64,000 nt of DNA, from assembly GCA_947311845.1 (NCBI GenBank), contig CAMZMU010000080.1, positions 44,628,359 through 44,692,358 of the forward strand, in the 5' to 3' direction. Numbering within the stretch: the stretch's first letter is position 1; each line of letters begins with the position of its first letter. Under the pieces are notes generated by a model. That model had not been told where the DNA came from. It saw nothing but the letters and a program-made list of their open reading frames with translations, and did not search any database. This DNA is from Poa pratensis (taxonomy: Eukaryota > Streptophyta > Magnoliopsida > Poales > Poaceae). Made by a program: the position numbers and the translations under genes. Of the stretch, positions 12,531 through 24,116 are shown piece after piece.

Positions 12531-13493
12531 GCCTTCTTTCCTTTTCCAAATAAAGTTATAGGAATTTCAAACAAAGGTTTATTAAACAAAAGTCTATCCT
12601 TCTCTTTTTCAACAAGGATGTAGAGTTTTCAAAGCAAAGAACGTCTTTATTTAAACAATAAAAATAGTAATGCATGCTCAATTCGGGGGTAGTTTGCGAG
12701 TACATTCAAATGTACTCATATTGGTTTCGTCCCTGGCTATTGTCTTAGCCAGATTCTGAAGATGAGCAGTCGAAGAAGAAGACTTCACTGACGTCAATGC
12801 GAACTAGGGCGCTTCCCAGTCAGCTGCCTGTAGGGTTGGCAAATGACTTGGGCTCCACGTTGTTTTGGTGATTTCCGCTGCAAGTACCTGATGAAGTTAT
12901 GGCTTCAATCAAGTAAGTATATTCATTCGGTATTTATGGGTGTTCTGTGATGGCAATTCGAGTTATGTGCAACAACAGACTGATCATGGGATTGTTGCAG
13001 GAAACATAACGAGTATCTCGGATAGCTAATCCGGGGTCCTCACAGGCCCGAGCAGGCGAGCGACGACCGCGGCTAGCAGACTTCGTTCGGGAATCGCTAA
13101 TCCATCGATTTTGTGTCGATCGGTGTGATCCGTGAAGAAGAGAGGAATTTTCTAATCCTTTTTCGCAATAGCTAATCCATGGGTTTTGTGTGCGTTTTGG
13201 GTGGGATTAGTGCTAGATGTGTGCGTTCTGTTGGGAAAGGGCATGGATTTTGTGATTGATTAATATTGGGTTCCTATTTTTTCTAAAAACTTATTGTAAC
13301 AACAGATTATGTGTTGATTTGATATAACTATGAAATTATTACTTAACGATGGTAACGATGGTAGATTTAGAATCATTCCATTCCATCTCATCTAACCAAA
13401 CATTGGAATGGAATGGAACCGTGACATTCCATTTTAGTGGAATGGAACCGTTCCATTCCATTCCACCTGGTTCTGAAACCGAACACGCCCTTA

Positions 13494-14232
13494 TAGTTCC
13501 ATTGGGTCTAACATTTTTGGGTCCGCTTAGGGCTCATTCGACTGAGAACTAGCTTAGTTCTCAGTCGGGTGACGTCATCATCTTCCTCAACTCCGGCGAG
13601 CTTCCCTCCAACTCTGGTGAGCGTGCCTCCCCCCGCAGCCACCGCAGGCCTAACCGCCGTTCTCCCCGCCCGCGGCCGGCGCGCTACCGCAATGCCTCGC
13701 CACCCCACCCTGCCCCGAGCTCCTCCTCCGTCGGTCCGCCGCCGCCCCGGCCATCCCTGTAAGCCACGCCCCTTCTCCGATGCCGGTGAACCCCCGCACC
13801 CCCCGCATTAAGTCACTCCTCGCCTCCGCCGCATATTGGCATAGTGTTGTTAGTAATATCACTGAAAAGTTAATGTACTTGCATATTGTTTGACCATGAG
13901 TGTGTTAGATGCATGCATGTTTGAAAGGTTACTTTAGTTCTGTCTAACGTCACACCGTAACTGGGTGATCATAACGGCAACTTCTAGGTAACTCGTAAAA
14001 CGTGTATTGGACTTAAATGTTCTAAGACTGGGAATTGTTCTTCTGACGATGAAGAGATACAACTGGGCCCACTCCATACAGCGGTATCCATCATCGTCTG
14101 CGTAGACACGGATTGATGTAAATCATGGGGATACTGAAATGCAAGAACGAGAAAAGGAAACAAACCACTAACGAGATTAACAAGATATAGTAATCAAGAG
14201 TTGCTTCACACATATATCAGAAACATCTCACC
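13494..14232. other. Unassigned degraded DNA
   Basis: A GC-rich block (13560-13800) is followed by AT-rich DNA. Open frames are short and carry no recognised motif. A short inverted pair (CTGAGAACTAGC / GCTTAGTTCTCAG) near 13540-13563 could be the end of another small element. Nothing further can be supported. Confidence 0.4.
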
Positions 14233-14599
14233 TCAGATATGTTTAATATCGCCAAAATTTTGCATATCCTTCTTGCAAGCCGGAGATTGAACCTTCTGGA
14301 TAGCTTCTATCTTTGCAGGATCAATCTCTATACCATGCTCGTGTACGATAAAGCCTACAAATTTCCCAGCCGACATGCCAAAGGTACATTTGAGGCGGAT
14401 TCATCTTGAGCACATACTTTCTCATTCTTTCAAACGCCAAGCGCAAGTCTGCCAAATTAGTTGGCTCGGAATCTGATTTCACTACGACGCCATCTATGTA
14501 GACCTCCAATATGACTCCAAGAAGATCATGAAGTATCAGATTCATCACCCTCTGGTATGTGGCATCGGTATTGTTCAATCCAAAGTCATTATCGTCCAC
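14233..14599 (-). pseudogene. Ty3/gypsy reverse transcriptase remnant
   Basis: Minus-strand translation gives FGLNNTDATYQRVMNLI and VYIDGVVVKS, which match the RT palm region (the usual YIDD is YIDG here). After a frameshift near 14380 come GKFVGFIVHEHGIEIDPAKI and KVQSPACKKDMQNFGD, the conserved continuation of gypsy RT. Only about 120 codons remain, and it ends in a stop at 14233. This is an old fragment not connected to elements A or B. Confidence 0.85.
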
Positions 14600-15322
14600 T
14601 CAAACAGAGCAACGAAACCGGGGTAGCGAAATGCCGCTTAGCCGAATCTTCTTCGGCCATGAATATCTAGTTGTACCCCATTTTTGAAAATGTACATCAG
14701 AGAAAAGCAAACAAACTGCTACTGCTAACTTAGCTGGAAATTTCTGAAAATGTTACGGTAGCAGTAGCTAAAACTTGCACATTTCTGAAAATGTGCGGTA
14801 AAAGTAGCTTAACTGAATCTTTCTACAGAGACCATAGAAAAATTGGAATTTCACAAGCACGAGCAAGATCATGCACAACAAGATCTACATAGTGGAGTAT
14901 AAGCAACAAGAGATAGCAGGACAAATATCAAGCAAATTTTGCAAGTGAAGGTGCTGAAAATTTGGAATGCATATTTTAGTTGTTCAAGTGAACAATTGAC
15001 AGAGCAAACATTTGTTCAGTTAGCTACTCCCAAACCATTTGTTCACTTAGGTACCCCATTTGTTCAAGCAAACATTTACTCAAGTAGTCAATTTATTGAA
15101 AGAAGAACTACAAATACAAGCTCTGCCAATATTACTCGTATTGCATCAATATTGGAAGCAATTTTACTTGCATTGCATCCAATAATGGAAGAAATATTAC
15201 TTGTATTACATCCAAGCAATATTGCAGTTGAACAAGCAATATTAGCAGTACAACAACCTCCTAATATTAGGAGTACAACAAAGCAATATTTTATGGAGAG
15301 CAATATTATTCCAAGCCTACAA
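14600..15322. other. AT-rich flank left of element A
   Basis: Low-complexity AT-rich DNA with scattered repeats of CAAGCAATATT and CCAAGCCTACA. The same motifs continue right of element A at 39822-40249, so the two stretches were contiguous before the insertion. The long open frame at 14939-15352 is composed of these repeats and crosses into the LTR, so I do not regard it as a gene. Confidence 0.55.
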
Positions 15323-15327
15323 CAAGC

Positions 15328-16905
15328 TGATATGTCTCAAACGTATCTATAATTTCTGATGTTCCATGTTGATATTATACCAATTGTTACATGTTTTTAT
15401 ATACACTTCATAGCATTTTTATGCATTTTCTGGGACTAACCTATTAACAAGATGCCACAGTGTCAGTTCCTGTTTTCTGCTGTTTTTGTATTCCAGAAAA
15501 GCTGTTCTGGAAATATTCTCGGAATTGGACGAAACTTGGACAGAACCTTCTATTTTCCCGACACGTACACGGAGTCCAAAGGAGAGACGGAGGCGACCGA
15601 GGAGGCAGCCACGCCAGGGGCCCGCGCGGCCCCACCTCCTGCCGTGCCGGGGGGTGGTGTGACCCCCTCGGGTGCCTCCAGATGCCGCCCTTTCGCCTAT
15701 ATAATGCCTTCGTCCAGAAAACCATAAATACCTGAGCCTCCATCCACGAAAAGTTCCGTAGCCGCCGCCGTCGTCAACCCTAGTTCGGGAGGGTTCTGAA
15801 GCTCTTCCCGGCACCCTGCCGGAGAGGGGGATCATCACCGGAGGGCTCTACATCACCATGCCTGCCTCCGGAGTGATGTGTGAGTAGTTCATCCTTGGAC
15901 TACGGGTCCATAGCAGTAGCTAGATGGTTGTCTCTCCTTGTGCTATCATGTTTAGATCTTGTGAGCTGTCTATCATGATCAAGATCATCTTATTGTAATG
16001 CTACATGTTGTGTTTGCTGGGATCCGATGAATATTGATAATATGATCAAGTTGATTATCAATCTATCTTATATGTTATTTATGATCTTGCATGCTTTCCG
16101 TTACTAGTAGATGCTTTGGCCAAGTAGATGCTTGTAACTTTAAGAGGGAGTATTTATGCCAGATAGTGGGTTCATGCCTCCGGTAATCTGGGCGAGTGAC
16201 AGCAACGTCTAAGGTTGTGGATGTGCTGTTGCCACTAGGGGTAAAACAACAATGCTTTGTCTAAGGATAATTGTATTGTTTACATTATGCACTTTACTTA
16301 ATGCAATAATCTGTTGCTTGCAACTTAATACCAACGGGGAACACGGATGTCAACCTGAAGGTGGATTATTAGTCATAGATGCTGTTGGATAACGGTCTAT
16401 GTATCTTGTTGTAATGCCCAATTGAATATCATAGTAGTCATCTTGTCATATATATGCATTGTCATGCGCTCTCTATTCATCAATTGCCCATCTGTAATTT
16501 GTTTACCCAGCATGTTAGTTATCTTTTATGGAGAGACACCACTAGTGAACTGTGGACCCCGGTCCATTCTTTTACACTGATAATACAACCAACTGCAATC
16601 ATTGTTCATTTTCATTCTCTGCAATTAAACACTATTTTCCACACCATATGTTTAATCCTTTGTTTACAGCAAGACGGTGAGATTGACAACCTCACTGTTT
16701 CGTTGGGGCAAAATAGTTTGATTGTGTTGTGTGCAGGTTCCACGTTGGTGATCGAGTAAACGGCGCCACCAACAACCTTCAGAGGTGCCTTTTACTCCTA
16801 CTGGATCTGACAACCTTGGTATCTTACTGAGGGAAAACTTGCTGCTGCACTGCTTCATACCTTCCTCTTGGGGTCTCCCAACGAACGTGTGCTTTCACGT
16901 CATCA
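15328..16905 (+). repeat. Element A 5' LTR
   Basis: 1578 bp, starting TGATATGTCTC and ending ACGTCATCA. It is matched by the 3' LTR from 20453. The end was fixed by the target duplication and by divergence from the flanks. The start carries a T where the 3' LTR has C at the sixth base. Confidence 0.93.
15698..15704 (+). promoter_or_regulatory. TATA box of element A LTR promoter
   Basis: TATATAA in the 5' LTR, following a GC-rich U3 and preceding a conserved leader. The same spacing is seen in the 3' LTR near 20821 and in element C. Confidence 0.65.
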
Positions 16906-16917
16906 AGCAACTTTTTC

Positions 16918-16935
16918 TGGCGTCGTTGCCGGGGA
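16918..16935 (+). other. Primer binding site of element A (tRNA-Asp type)
   Basis: TGGCGTCGTTGCCGGGGA is complementary to the 3' end typical of tRNA-Asp except for one base (C to T at position 6, relative to element C). It lies 12 nt after the LTR end, a longer gap than in most LTR elements. Confidence 0.8.
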
Positions 16936-17092
16936 GTAAGAAGACTTCTGCAAGGGGAGTCTCACGCTTCCAATCTCTTTACTTTGTTTTTGTCTTGCTT
17001 AGTTTACTTTTTATTTTATCTTGTTTGCTTTATTTATCAAAAACACAAAAAAATTAGTTACTTGCATCTAATTTATTTTCAGTCTTGTTATC

Positions 17093-17901
17093 ATGTCTAG
17101 CCCTGTTGCCATAGTACCACCTGTAGGAGAAGTCATTACTTTTAAACAAAAACACGGGGAACCTTTTAAAAAGGCCTGGGGAGAATGTTGGAGTTGCATA
17201 AGAAAGTGCAACCTAAGATGGATTTGAGGGTTCTCATAAAAAATTTCTACTATGGTTTATTTTCTCTATATCAAAGTTCCCTAGATGCCATGGTAGGGGA
17301 AACTTTTTCTGAGTATGATGCAACAAAAGCTTATAAAATTTTGAATGGATTGATGATTTTCCCTATGATAGATGAATCTGTGATATTCACCAAATTAGAC
17401 AGGATAGAGAAATCAATTGATGAATTAACTTTGAGCAATAATCATAAGGAACAACCCTTAATTGAGTTAAAAAATGATTGAGAACCATTCATTGAGATTA
17501 ATATTGGTAGTGAGAAGTTTCTTGCCTACTGCGACCTTGGTTCAACAATGTCCATCATGCCCAAAATGGTTTATGATCTATTAAATTATGATAATATGGT
17601 TGATTACCCTGTTTTTCATTTTCATGCTGATGGAACAATCACAAAAAGCATAGGGATTATTAATGATGTTAAGGTCACTGTTCAAAATAAGACCATCCCT
17701 GTGAATTTCATGATTCTTGCAAAATCTCCTAACCATATTGTTCTAGGGAGGTCCTTTTTAAAGAGTAATGGGGGTTTTATCAATGCGAAGTATGGGTTTA
17801 TGAAATTCAATACTCCTATTAATCGAAGGTTTTTCTTCCCAATCAAGAAAGATGACCCCACCGAAAGGTTGGGAGATTTCAATGTCTTTGGAAACACTTG
17901 A
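17093..17901 (+). pseudogene. Element A gag-protease remnant
   Basis: It starts at an ATG (17093). After a frameshift near 17180 it reads a gag-like segment (FYYGLFSLYQSSLDAMVGET). One in-frame TGA at 17479-17481 follows, and then a retropepsin-like domain with the active-site region YCDLGSTMSIMPKMVYDLL and the second conserved loop HIVLGRSFL. The usual catalytic D-S/T-G reads D-L-G, so catalytic activity is doubtful. The frame closes at 17901 without RT or integrase. The pairing of short gag with protease is characteristic of deletion derivatives of Athila-type polyproteins. Confidence 0.75.
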
Positions 17902-20435
17902 TTCTTGCTTTCTGTGCCTAGCTGAAAGGCGTTAAATAAAAGCGCTTATGGGAGACAACCCATTGTTTTATTTCTGCAATTTTTCTTTTCTTTTTGAGTC
18001 AAGGAGCTGTTTACTTCTTTAACAACCCCTTTGTATCTTTACTTTTTCGAATTGTTGTGCCAAGTAGAGCCTCTAATAGAAAGTTGATGCTAGATTTGGA
18101 TTTCTGCGCAGGAACAGATTTTTGCTGTTCACCGTTTCGTTCTTATAAAATTGCCAGAAAATTGAAAAATCTGCAAATTTTTGTGCGTGATCCTCAGATA
18201 TGTACGCATCTTTCGTTAGTTTTGAGTTGTTCAATCTGAGCAGCGTAAGTGCCTCGAAAAAATTCGTCTTTACAGACTGTTCTGTTTTAGACAAATTCTG
18301 TCTTTTATTTTGCATTCTCTCTTTTACTAGTGTTAAGTGGAATTCTTTTTTGGGTGGAAGAGCTTCACATAACATCAGTGGCAGTAGCTAATGTTTAAAA
18401 AGTAATGGTAATGTTTGTGTTCTTATAGAACATGTGAGTTTTTGATTGTGCACTAACCCTCTAATGAGAATTATTCTGAGTTTGGTGTGGCGGAAGTTTT
18501 CAAGGGTCAAGAGAGGAGGATGATATAATGTGATCAAGAAGAGTGAAGAGCTTAAGCTTGGGGATGCTCCCATGGATCACCCCAGCATATTTCAAGAAGA
18601 CTCAAGCGTCTAAGCTTGGGGATGCCTTGGGCTAGTGAAACTATATTTTAATTCTTTCACATCATATGTGCTTTACTTGGAGCGTCTGTGTGCTTTTATT
18701 TTCACATTGCTATTTTATTTTCTGAGATCAGCTTGTTGGATCCTAGCAATCTTGTTTGGGAGAGAGACACGCTCCGCTTTTTCATTTGAATACTCCTATT
18801 CTTCACTTATACTTGTTGAGTATTCTTGTCTAGCACTGCTATGCTTTTAGCTCCTGTTTTTCATGTATCTCTTGTTCAGAGTTGTTAGTTCTTTTAGAGA
18901 AAGTACTCTCTTGCTTCACTTATAATTGTTTGGAGAGTTTGTGTTGAAATAAATTGATTGGTGTTTGGTTGGAACAGAAAATGCTGCATGTGGTAGATGG
19001 TATAATGGAAAAGACTTACATATTCTTGTAGATCACTGTCTTGGATAATTTGATACTTGTCAATTGTTTTGAGTTATCAAGTAGTTCATGTTTAAGCTTT
19101 TGTATCATGTGGTTAAAACCTATTAGTGAAGAACTACCGTAAAGCTTGTTGAAATTTGGTTTGTATAATTGGTATCTCTAAGGTCTAGATATTTTCTAGT
19201 AAAAGGGTTTGGTTAACAAGGAAGACAGTGTAGAGTCTTATAATGCTTGCAATATGTTTTCATATGAGTCTTGTTGTACCGGTTGATATCATGTGTTTGC
19301 TTCAAATAACCTTGCTAGCCTAAACTCTGTACTGGGAGGGAATGCTTCTCGTGCATCCAAAACCTTGAGCCAAAATCCATGTCATTTGTGTCCACCATAA
19401 CTACGTATATGTGGTATTTCCTTGCCACTCCAAGTAAATTTTTCATGTGCTACCTTTAAACTATTCAAAACTTTTATTACTCATTTTTGTGTCAATGTTT
19501 ACCAGGCTCATGAGGACGGGGTGGATGTCTTTATGTCACCTGTCAAACAGACTTTACCACCAGACTAGTGGCATATACATCCGCTTATCCATTAATTTTG
19601 CAACAAGAGCTGGCAAATGGGGTGCCCAGTCCCAATTAATTACAACTTTAACCGCTTAATTCTCTTCACATTTTTGCCCTGATTTATCAGACAAGCAATG
19701 ATACCAGTGAAATATCTGCATGTGTAAACAAAAGAGAAAAGAGGGATGATCTGCCTTGCTGGTAGAAATAACGTCCTTCATGGGGGCCGCTCTTAAAAGT
19801 CTGGTTGGCAGGGGTCATATTGTACTTTTCCATTTTCTGATTCGTTGACAATTAACAAACACTACTCAAAACTTATATTTTTACTCTCTATATGATTTCA
19901 AAAACTTAAAAAGCTCTAGCACATGATTTAATCCCTGCTTCCCTCTGCGAAGGGCCTTTCTTTTACTTTTATGTTGAGTCAGTTTTCCTACTTCTTTCTA
20001 TCTCAGAAGCAAACACTAGTGTCAACTTTGGTGCAACAATTTTTATATGCTAGTATATTGTACTTATTATATTGCTTTGTGTTGACAAATATCCATGAGA
20101 TATATATGTTCAAAGTTGAAAGCAATTGCTGAATCTTAAATCTTCCTTTGTGTTGGTTAAATACCTTTTACTTGGAATCTATTGCTTTATGAGTTAACTC
20201 TTATGCAAAACTTTTTGATGCTTGTCTCGAAAGTACTATTCATGAAAAGTTTTTGCTTATATGATTCAGTTGTTTGCTCATTATCTATTTGTTAGCAAAC
20301 TATAGACCATTGACCTGAATCACTTCATTCATAACATGTGCTTTACAATACTATTTGATCAAGATTATGATAGTAGCATGTCACCTCAGAAATTATTTTG
20401 GTTTTATCGTTTTACCTACTCGAGGACGAGTAGAA
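17902..20435 (+). other. Non-coding internal region of element A
   Basis: About 2.5 kb, AT-rich, without domain-bearing ORFs. It contains copies of AAGCTTGGGGATGC (for example near 18553 and 18613) that resemble the polypurine tract. Similar stretches recur in element C at 43157-45776, including the segment with CTCTAGCACATGATTTAATC. Confidence 0.7.
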
Positions 20436-20452
20436 CTAAGCTTGGGGATGCT
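20436..20452 (+). other. Polypurine tract of element A
   Basis: CTAAGCTTGGGGATGCT lies directly before the 3' LTR start TGATACGTC, the expected primer for plus-strand DNA synthesis. Confidence 0.75.
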
Positions 20453-22025
20453 TGATACGTCTCAAACGTATCTATAATTTCTGATGTTCCATGTTGATAT
20501 TATACCAATTGTTACATGTTTTTATATACACTTCATAGCATTTTTATGCATTTTCTGGGACTAACCTATTAACAAGATGCCATAATGCGAGTTCCTGTTT
20601 TCTGCTGTTTTTGTATTCCAGAAAAGTTGTTCTGGAAATATTCTCGGAATTGGACGGAACTTGGACAGAACCTTCTATTTTCCCGACACGTACACGGAGT
20701 CCAAAGGAGAGACGGAGGCGACCGAGGAGGCAGCCACGCCAGGGGCCGGTGCGGCCCCACCTCCTGCCGCGCCGGGGGTGGCGTGACCCCCTCGGGTGCC
20801 TCTAGACGCCGCCCTTTCGCCTATATAATGCCTTCTTCCAGAAAACCCTAAATACCCGAGCCTCCATCCATGAAAAGTTCCGTAGCCGCCGCCGTCGTCA
20901 ACCCTAGTTCGGGAGGGTTCTGAAGCTCTTCCCGGCACCCTGCCGGAGAGGGGAATCATCACCGGAGGGCTCTACATCACCATGCCTGCCTCCGGAGTGA
21001 TGCGTGAGTAGTTCATCCTTGGACTACGGGTCCATAGCAGTAGCTAGATGGTTGTCTCTCCTTGTGCTATCATGTTTAGATCTTGTGAGCTGTCTATCAT
21101 GATCAAGATCATCTTATTGTAATGCTACATGTTGTGTTTGCTGGGATCCGATGAATATTGATAATATGATCAAGTTGATTATCAATCTATCTTATATGTT
21201 ATTTATGATCTTGCATGCTTTCCGTTACTAGTAGATGCTTTGGCCAAGTAGATGCTTGTAACTTTAAGAGGGAGTATTTATGCCAGATAGTGGGTTCATG
21301 CCTCCGGTAATCTGGGCGAGTGACAGCAACGTCTAAGGTTGTGGATGTGCTGTTGCCACTAGGGGTAAAACAACAGTGCTTTGTCTAAGGATAATTGTAT
21401 TGTTTACATTATGCACTTTACTTAATGCAATAATCTGTTGCTTGCAACTTAATACCAACGGGGAACACGGATGTCAACCTGAAGGTGGATTATTAGTCAT
21501 AGATGCTGTTGGATAACGGTCTATGTATCTTGTTGTAATGCCCAATTGAATATCATAGTAGTCATCTTGTCATATATATGCATTGTCATGCGCTCTCTAT
21601 TCATCAATTGCCCATCTGTAATTTGTTTACCCAGCATGTTAGTTATCTTTTATGGAGAGACACCACTAGTGAACTGTGGACCCCGGTCCATTCTTTTACA
21701 CTGATAATACAACCAACTGCAATCATTGTTCATTTTCATTCTCTGCAATTAAACACTATTTTCCACACCATATGTTTAATCCTTTGTTTACAGCAAGACG
21801 GTGAGATTGACAACCTCACTGTTTCGTTGGGGCAAAATAGTTTGATTGTGTTGTGTGCAGGTTCCACGTTGGTGATCGAGTAAACGGCGCCACCAACAAC
21901 CTTCAGAGGTGCCTTTTACTCCTACTGGATCTGACAACCTTGGTATCTTACTGAGGGAAAACTTGCTGCTGCACTGCTTCATACCTTCCTCTTGGGGTCT
22001 CCCAACGAACGTGTGTTTTCACGTC
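20453..22025 (+). repeat. Element A 3' LTR (main part)
   Basis: Homologous to 15328-16900. It is interrupted just before its last four bases by element B; the remainder is at 39813-39816. Confidence 0.93.
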
Positions 22026-22947
22026 TGTCGTGTCTCGATGCACGGACACCGGGAGTATAGGATACCCCCTTTTAGGTTCGGCACGGGGCGCGAAGGAGGC
22101 TGAGAATCGTCTTCTCGGGCGGAGTCTAGATCAAGCTCTCCTCTCCACGATCAAAGCATGCAACCAAAGGGACACAAGGAGCTACCCAGGTTCAGGCCGC
22201 CCGGAGGCTAAAAGCCCTACTCCTGCATGTCTGGATTGATGGGTTCTTCATTGTGTAGCTTACAATGGAACCTCCCGGATGGGGTACCTGGAAGGGTTTT
22301 GGCTGGAGGTAGAAGAATGACAGATCCTGACCCGGAGGAGATCACCTTCCCCTCTACCTTCGCAGCCCTAGTCTAGTCTTGGTTCTATCTTGTGTTCGTC
22401 CTTGCCTCGACCTCCCCTCCTCCGTGCCTTGGTCCTCTTTTTATAGGCTAAGGGGTTGCCACAGGGTCACGTGAGGGGCATGAGGGACCTTCGGGGTGAA
22501 GGACCCTCCTCATCTAGTTTAGGAGGAGACGTGCCTCTCCTCAGCCTAGTGTCTCCTTTGGGTTAGGTGGGAGCGTCCGCCTTGGGGTGGACAGGAGCTG
22601 ACACCACCACGGACGTGCTTCCCGCCCGCGTTGCCTTCGCCTTGCTTCCCAAGTCTTCCGCGGTGAGGTGGAGTGCTTATCCACAAGGACGTGGGGAAGT
22701 ACCCGAGAGGGAGCCTGGCCTCCTGCCGGGAACTCGGGCTCTCGGTCCTTCCTGTCCTTCTTGCTTGGTTCGGGACCCAGAAGGTCCCCAGGACCGGAGC
22801 CCTTTGTCGATGTAGGCCATGCGCGTCTCGACGGTGAACCCGCCAGCTTGACATGAGTCTTGGTCTTGTCCATCTTCATATTGGGCCCACATGGGGTGGA
22901 CCCACTTTGGCAGTACTAGGGGAACCCCATGTTCCACTGCTGCGACA
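22026..22947 (-). repeat. Element B 3' LTR (left copy)
   Basis: 922 bp matching 38890-39807. It is the 3' LTR because gag and pol run right to left. Its boundary is fixed by the ACGTC duplication. Confidence 0.92.
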
Positions 22948-22964
22948 GTAGCCCCCGGGCATGG
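22948..22964 (-). other. Polypurine tract of element B
   Basis: The minus strand reads CCATGCCCGGGGGCTAC immediately before the LTR. A G-rich tract ending GGGGGCTAC is usual for this lineage. Confidence 0.55.
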
Positions 22965-23171
22965 TCCCGGCGGCTCTTGCTCCAGCTGCCGGGGCCATGG
23001 CCTAAAGATAGGTCAAAGTGGGTCCCCGGGCACCTGGTCTTCCTTGCTCTGCTTCGTTGATGGCCTTGAAGGTCTTGGAGTTACTCCGCTCGGGGGAGTA
23101 ACTGCGGTGGCCCCCTCGATTCCCAATAACGGAAGAACCGAGGAGACGCCTGACAGAGGTGCCGCCGTGGC

Positions 23172-23178
23172 TATAAAA
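23172..23178 (+). promoter_or_regulatory. TATA box of antisense unit 1 in element B
   Basis: TATAAAA lies 79 nt upstream of the ATG at 23257, on the strand opposite to B's gag-pol. The spacing leaves room for a transcription start near 23203 and a leader of about 55 nt. Confidence 0.5.
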
Positions 23179-23256
23179 GCGAGGCGCGCCCCTGGCTCCT
23201 TCGTTCATCTTCTTCCTCAGTCCAACTCCAGGCCTCCCCACAAGCTGCCAGCGCCA

Positions 23257-23923
23257 ATGGCGAGAACGAGGAGAGGAGTTGGGCGCCCTCGTTCTTCTTC
23301 AGCTGGTGCGGAGAGTGGCCCCTCCACTCGTGGTCGAGCTGTTCTGCGAGGTCGTGGGATTCACGGTCGCGGCGGCCGTGGAGGCCGCGGCTCCGCTGCT
23401 CCCCTCCTAGGAGCATGGTTCATACCAACTTCGCGCCGTTCGAGTTCATCGTGGATCTGAACCTCAGGCCTCGCAGCCGGCTCCTCCTGCCAGATTCCTT
23501 CGCGATGGCGACATAGGACATCGGACCTTCCGGCTTCTGGCTGCAAGTGGAAGGCTGCCCCAATGGCCCCTCCTGGGCCATGGCGGAGCGCACCACTGAA
23601 GGCGCCATGCTTCTGGGTCCGGGGTGGAAGTCGTTCTCCCGTGCCCGCCGCCTGTCCCGGGGGCAATGCTTGGTGTTCCGGTACGACGGAGATGCAACGC
23701 TCTCCGTGAAGATCTTCGTGTCGATGGCGGACGTGTGGAGTGCTGCATGGAGATCAGCAGCGGCAGTTCGAGCTCCTACGACGAGGATGAAGATGAGGAA
23801 AACTCATCTGACATCAAGGTCGAGGGAGCTCGTCTTCCTGAAGGTGAGGAGCTTCGGACGGGCGCCATGGAGATCTCGTTGACCTCCTCCCCGACGGCCT
23901 TGACGACGTACTTCTGGAAGTAG
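23257..23923 (+). pseudogene. B3-domain-like antisense ORF in element B (frameshifted)
   Basis: The ATG at 23257 opens a basic Arg/Gly-rich frame (residues such as VGRPRSSS and HGRGGRGGRG) that stops at 23460. One frame over, from the ATG at 23415, runs a B3-like DNA-binding domain with SRLLLPDSFAM, FWLQVEGCPNGPSWAM, GPGWKSFSRA and LVFRYDGDATLSVKIF. A TAG interrupts it at about 23514. A second frameshift near 23710 leads to a Ser/Asp/Glu-rich C-terminal tail (SSSSYDEDEDEENSSD) ending at 23923. The order of motifs resembles REM-type B3 proteins, which are plant transcription factors. It lies between integrase and the 3' LTR, antisense to pol, a place where Tat-lineage elements are known to carry extra ORFs. 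It could be a captured host gene or an element-specific protein. It is broken in this copy. Confidence 0.6.
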
Positions 23924-24116
23924 CGTCTTCCATTGTACGGCGGTGCTCCTTGCTCGACGGGAGCCAACCTTTTTGTTGCAAAAAAGATCGTCCCCTTGTA
24001 GTACTTGTTTTTTTGGACATTTATGACAGTAGGGAGATCCCTACAGCCTCTATATTAAAACACCCACAAAGGGGAAGCAGCCACAATTACATAATTACAG
24101 GAAAGTGTTCTGGAAT

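Larger units (their letters stand above)
7828..13044. mobile_element. 5.2-kb solo LTR (large-LTR/LARD-type) with GGCCC target duplication
   Basis: The segment begins TGTAACATCCC and ends GGGGTCCTCACA, with identical 5-bp repeats GGCCC at 7823-7827 and 13045-13049. Those are the hallmarks of an LTR retroelement insertion. No second copy of either end exists inside, so this is a single LTR left after LTR-LTR recombination. About 5 kb is very long for an LTR; Triticeae large-LTR elements such as Sukkula have LTRs of this size and a similar start, but family identity is inferred. It contains a GC-rich leader-like block (9100-9800), a 20-base C run and a minisatellite (12.36-12.5 kb). No domain-bearing ORF is present. 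Confidence 0.75.
7414..13490. mobile_element. TIR DNA element (PIF/Harbinger-like?), split by a solo LTR
   Basis: The left end GTGTTCGGTTCTG at 7414-7426 matches the inverted right end at about 13473-13490 (reverse complement GGGCGTGTTCGGTTTCAG). Next to both ends are related motifs rich in GGAATGGAACGG. TTA follows the right end at 13491-13493, but a matching TTA is not seen at the left, so target duplication support is incomplete. The interior before and after the solo LTR is a GC-rich minisatellite plus simple sequence, with no transposase. Without the LTR insertion the element is about 860 bp. Confidence 0.45.

Noticed and set aside
7828..13044. Complete LTR retrotransposon rather than a solo LTR
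   Set aside because: Neither terminus recurs internally, and no PBS, PPT or gag-pol remnant is found.
14939..15352. 137-aa plus-strand ORF as a gene
   Set aside because: It is built from CAAGCAATATT-type repeats and crosses the left end of element A's LTR.
16454..16858. Repeated ORFs shared at 16454-16858 and 21578-21982, and at 41364-41982 and 46904-47255
   Set aside because: They are identical frames inside paired LTRs and carry no known domain.
23257..23923. Intact host B3 transcription factor gene
   Set aside because: It sits wholly inside element B, has an internal stop and two frame changes, and no supporting host-gene context.
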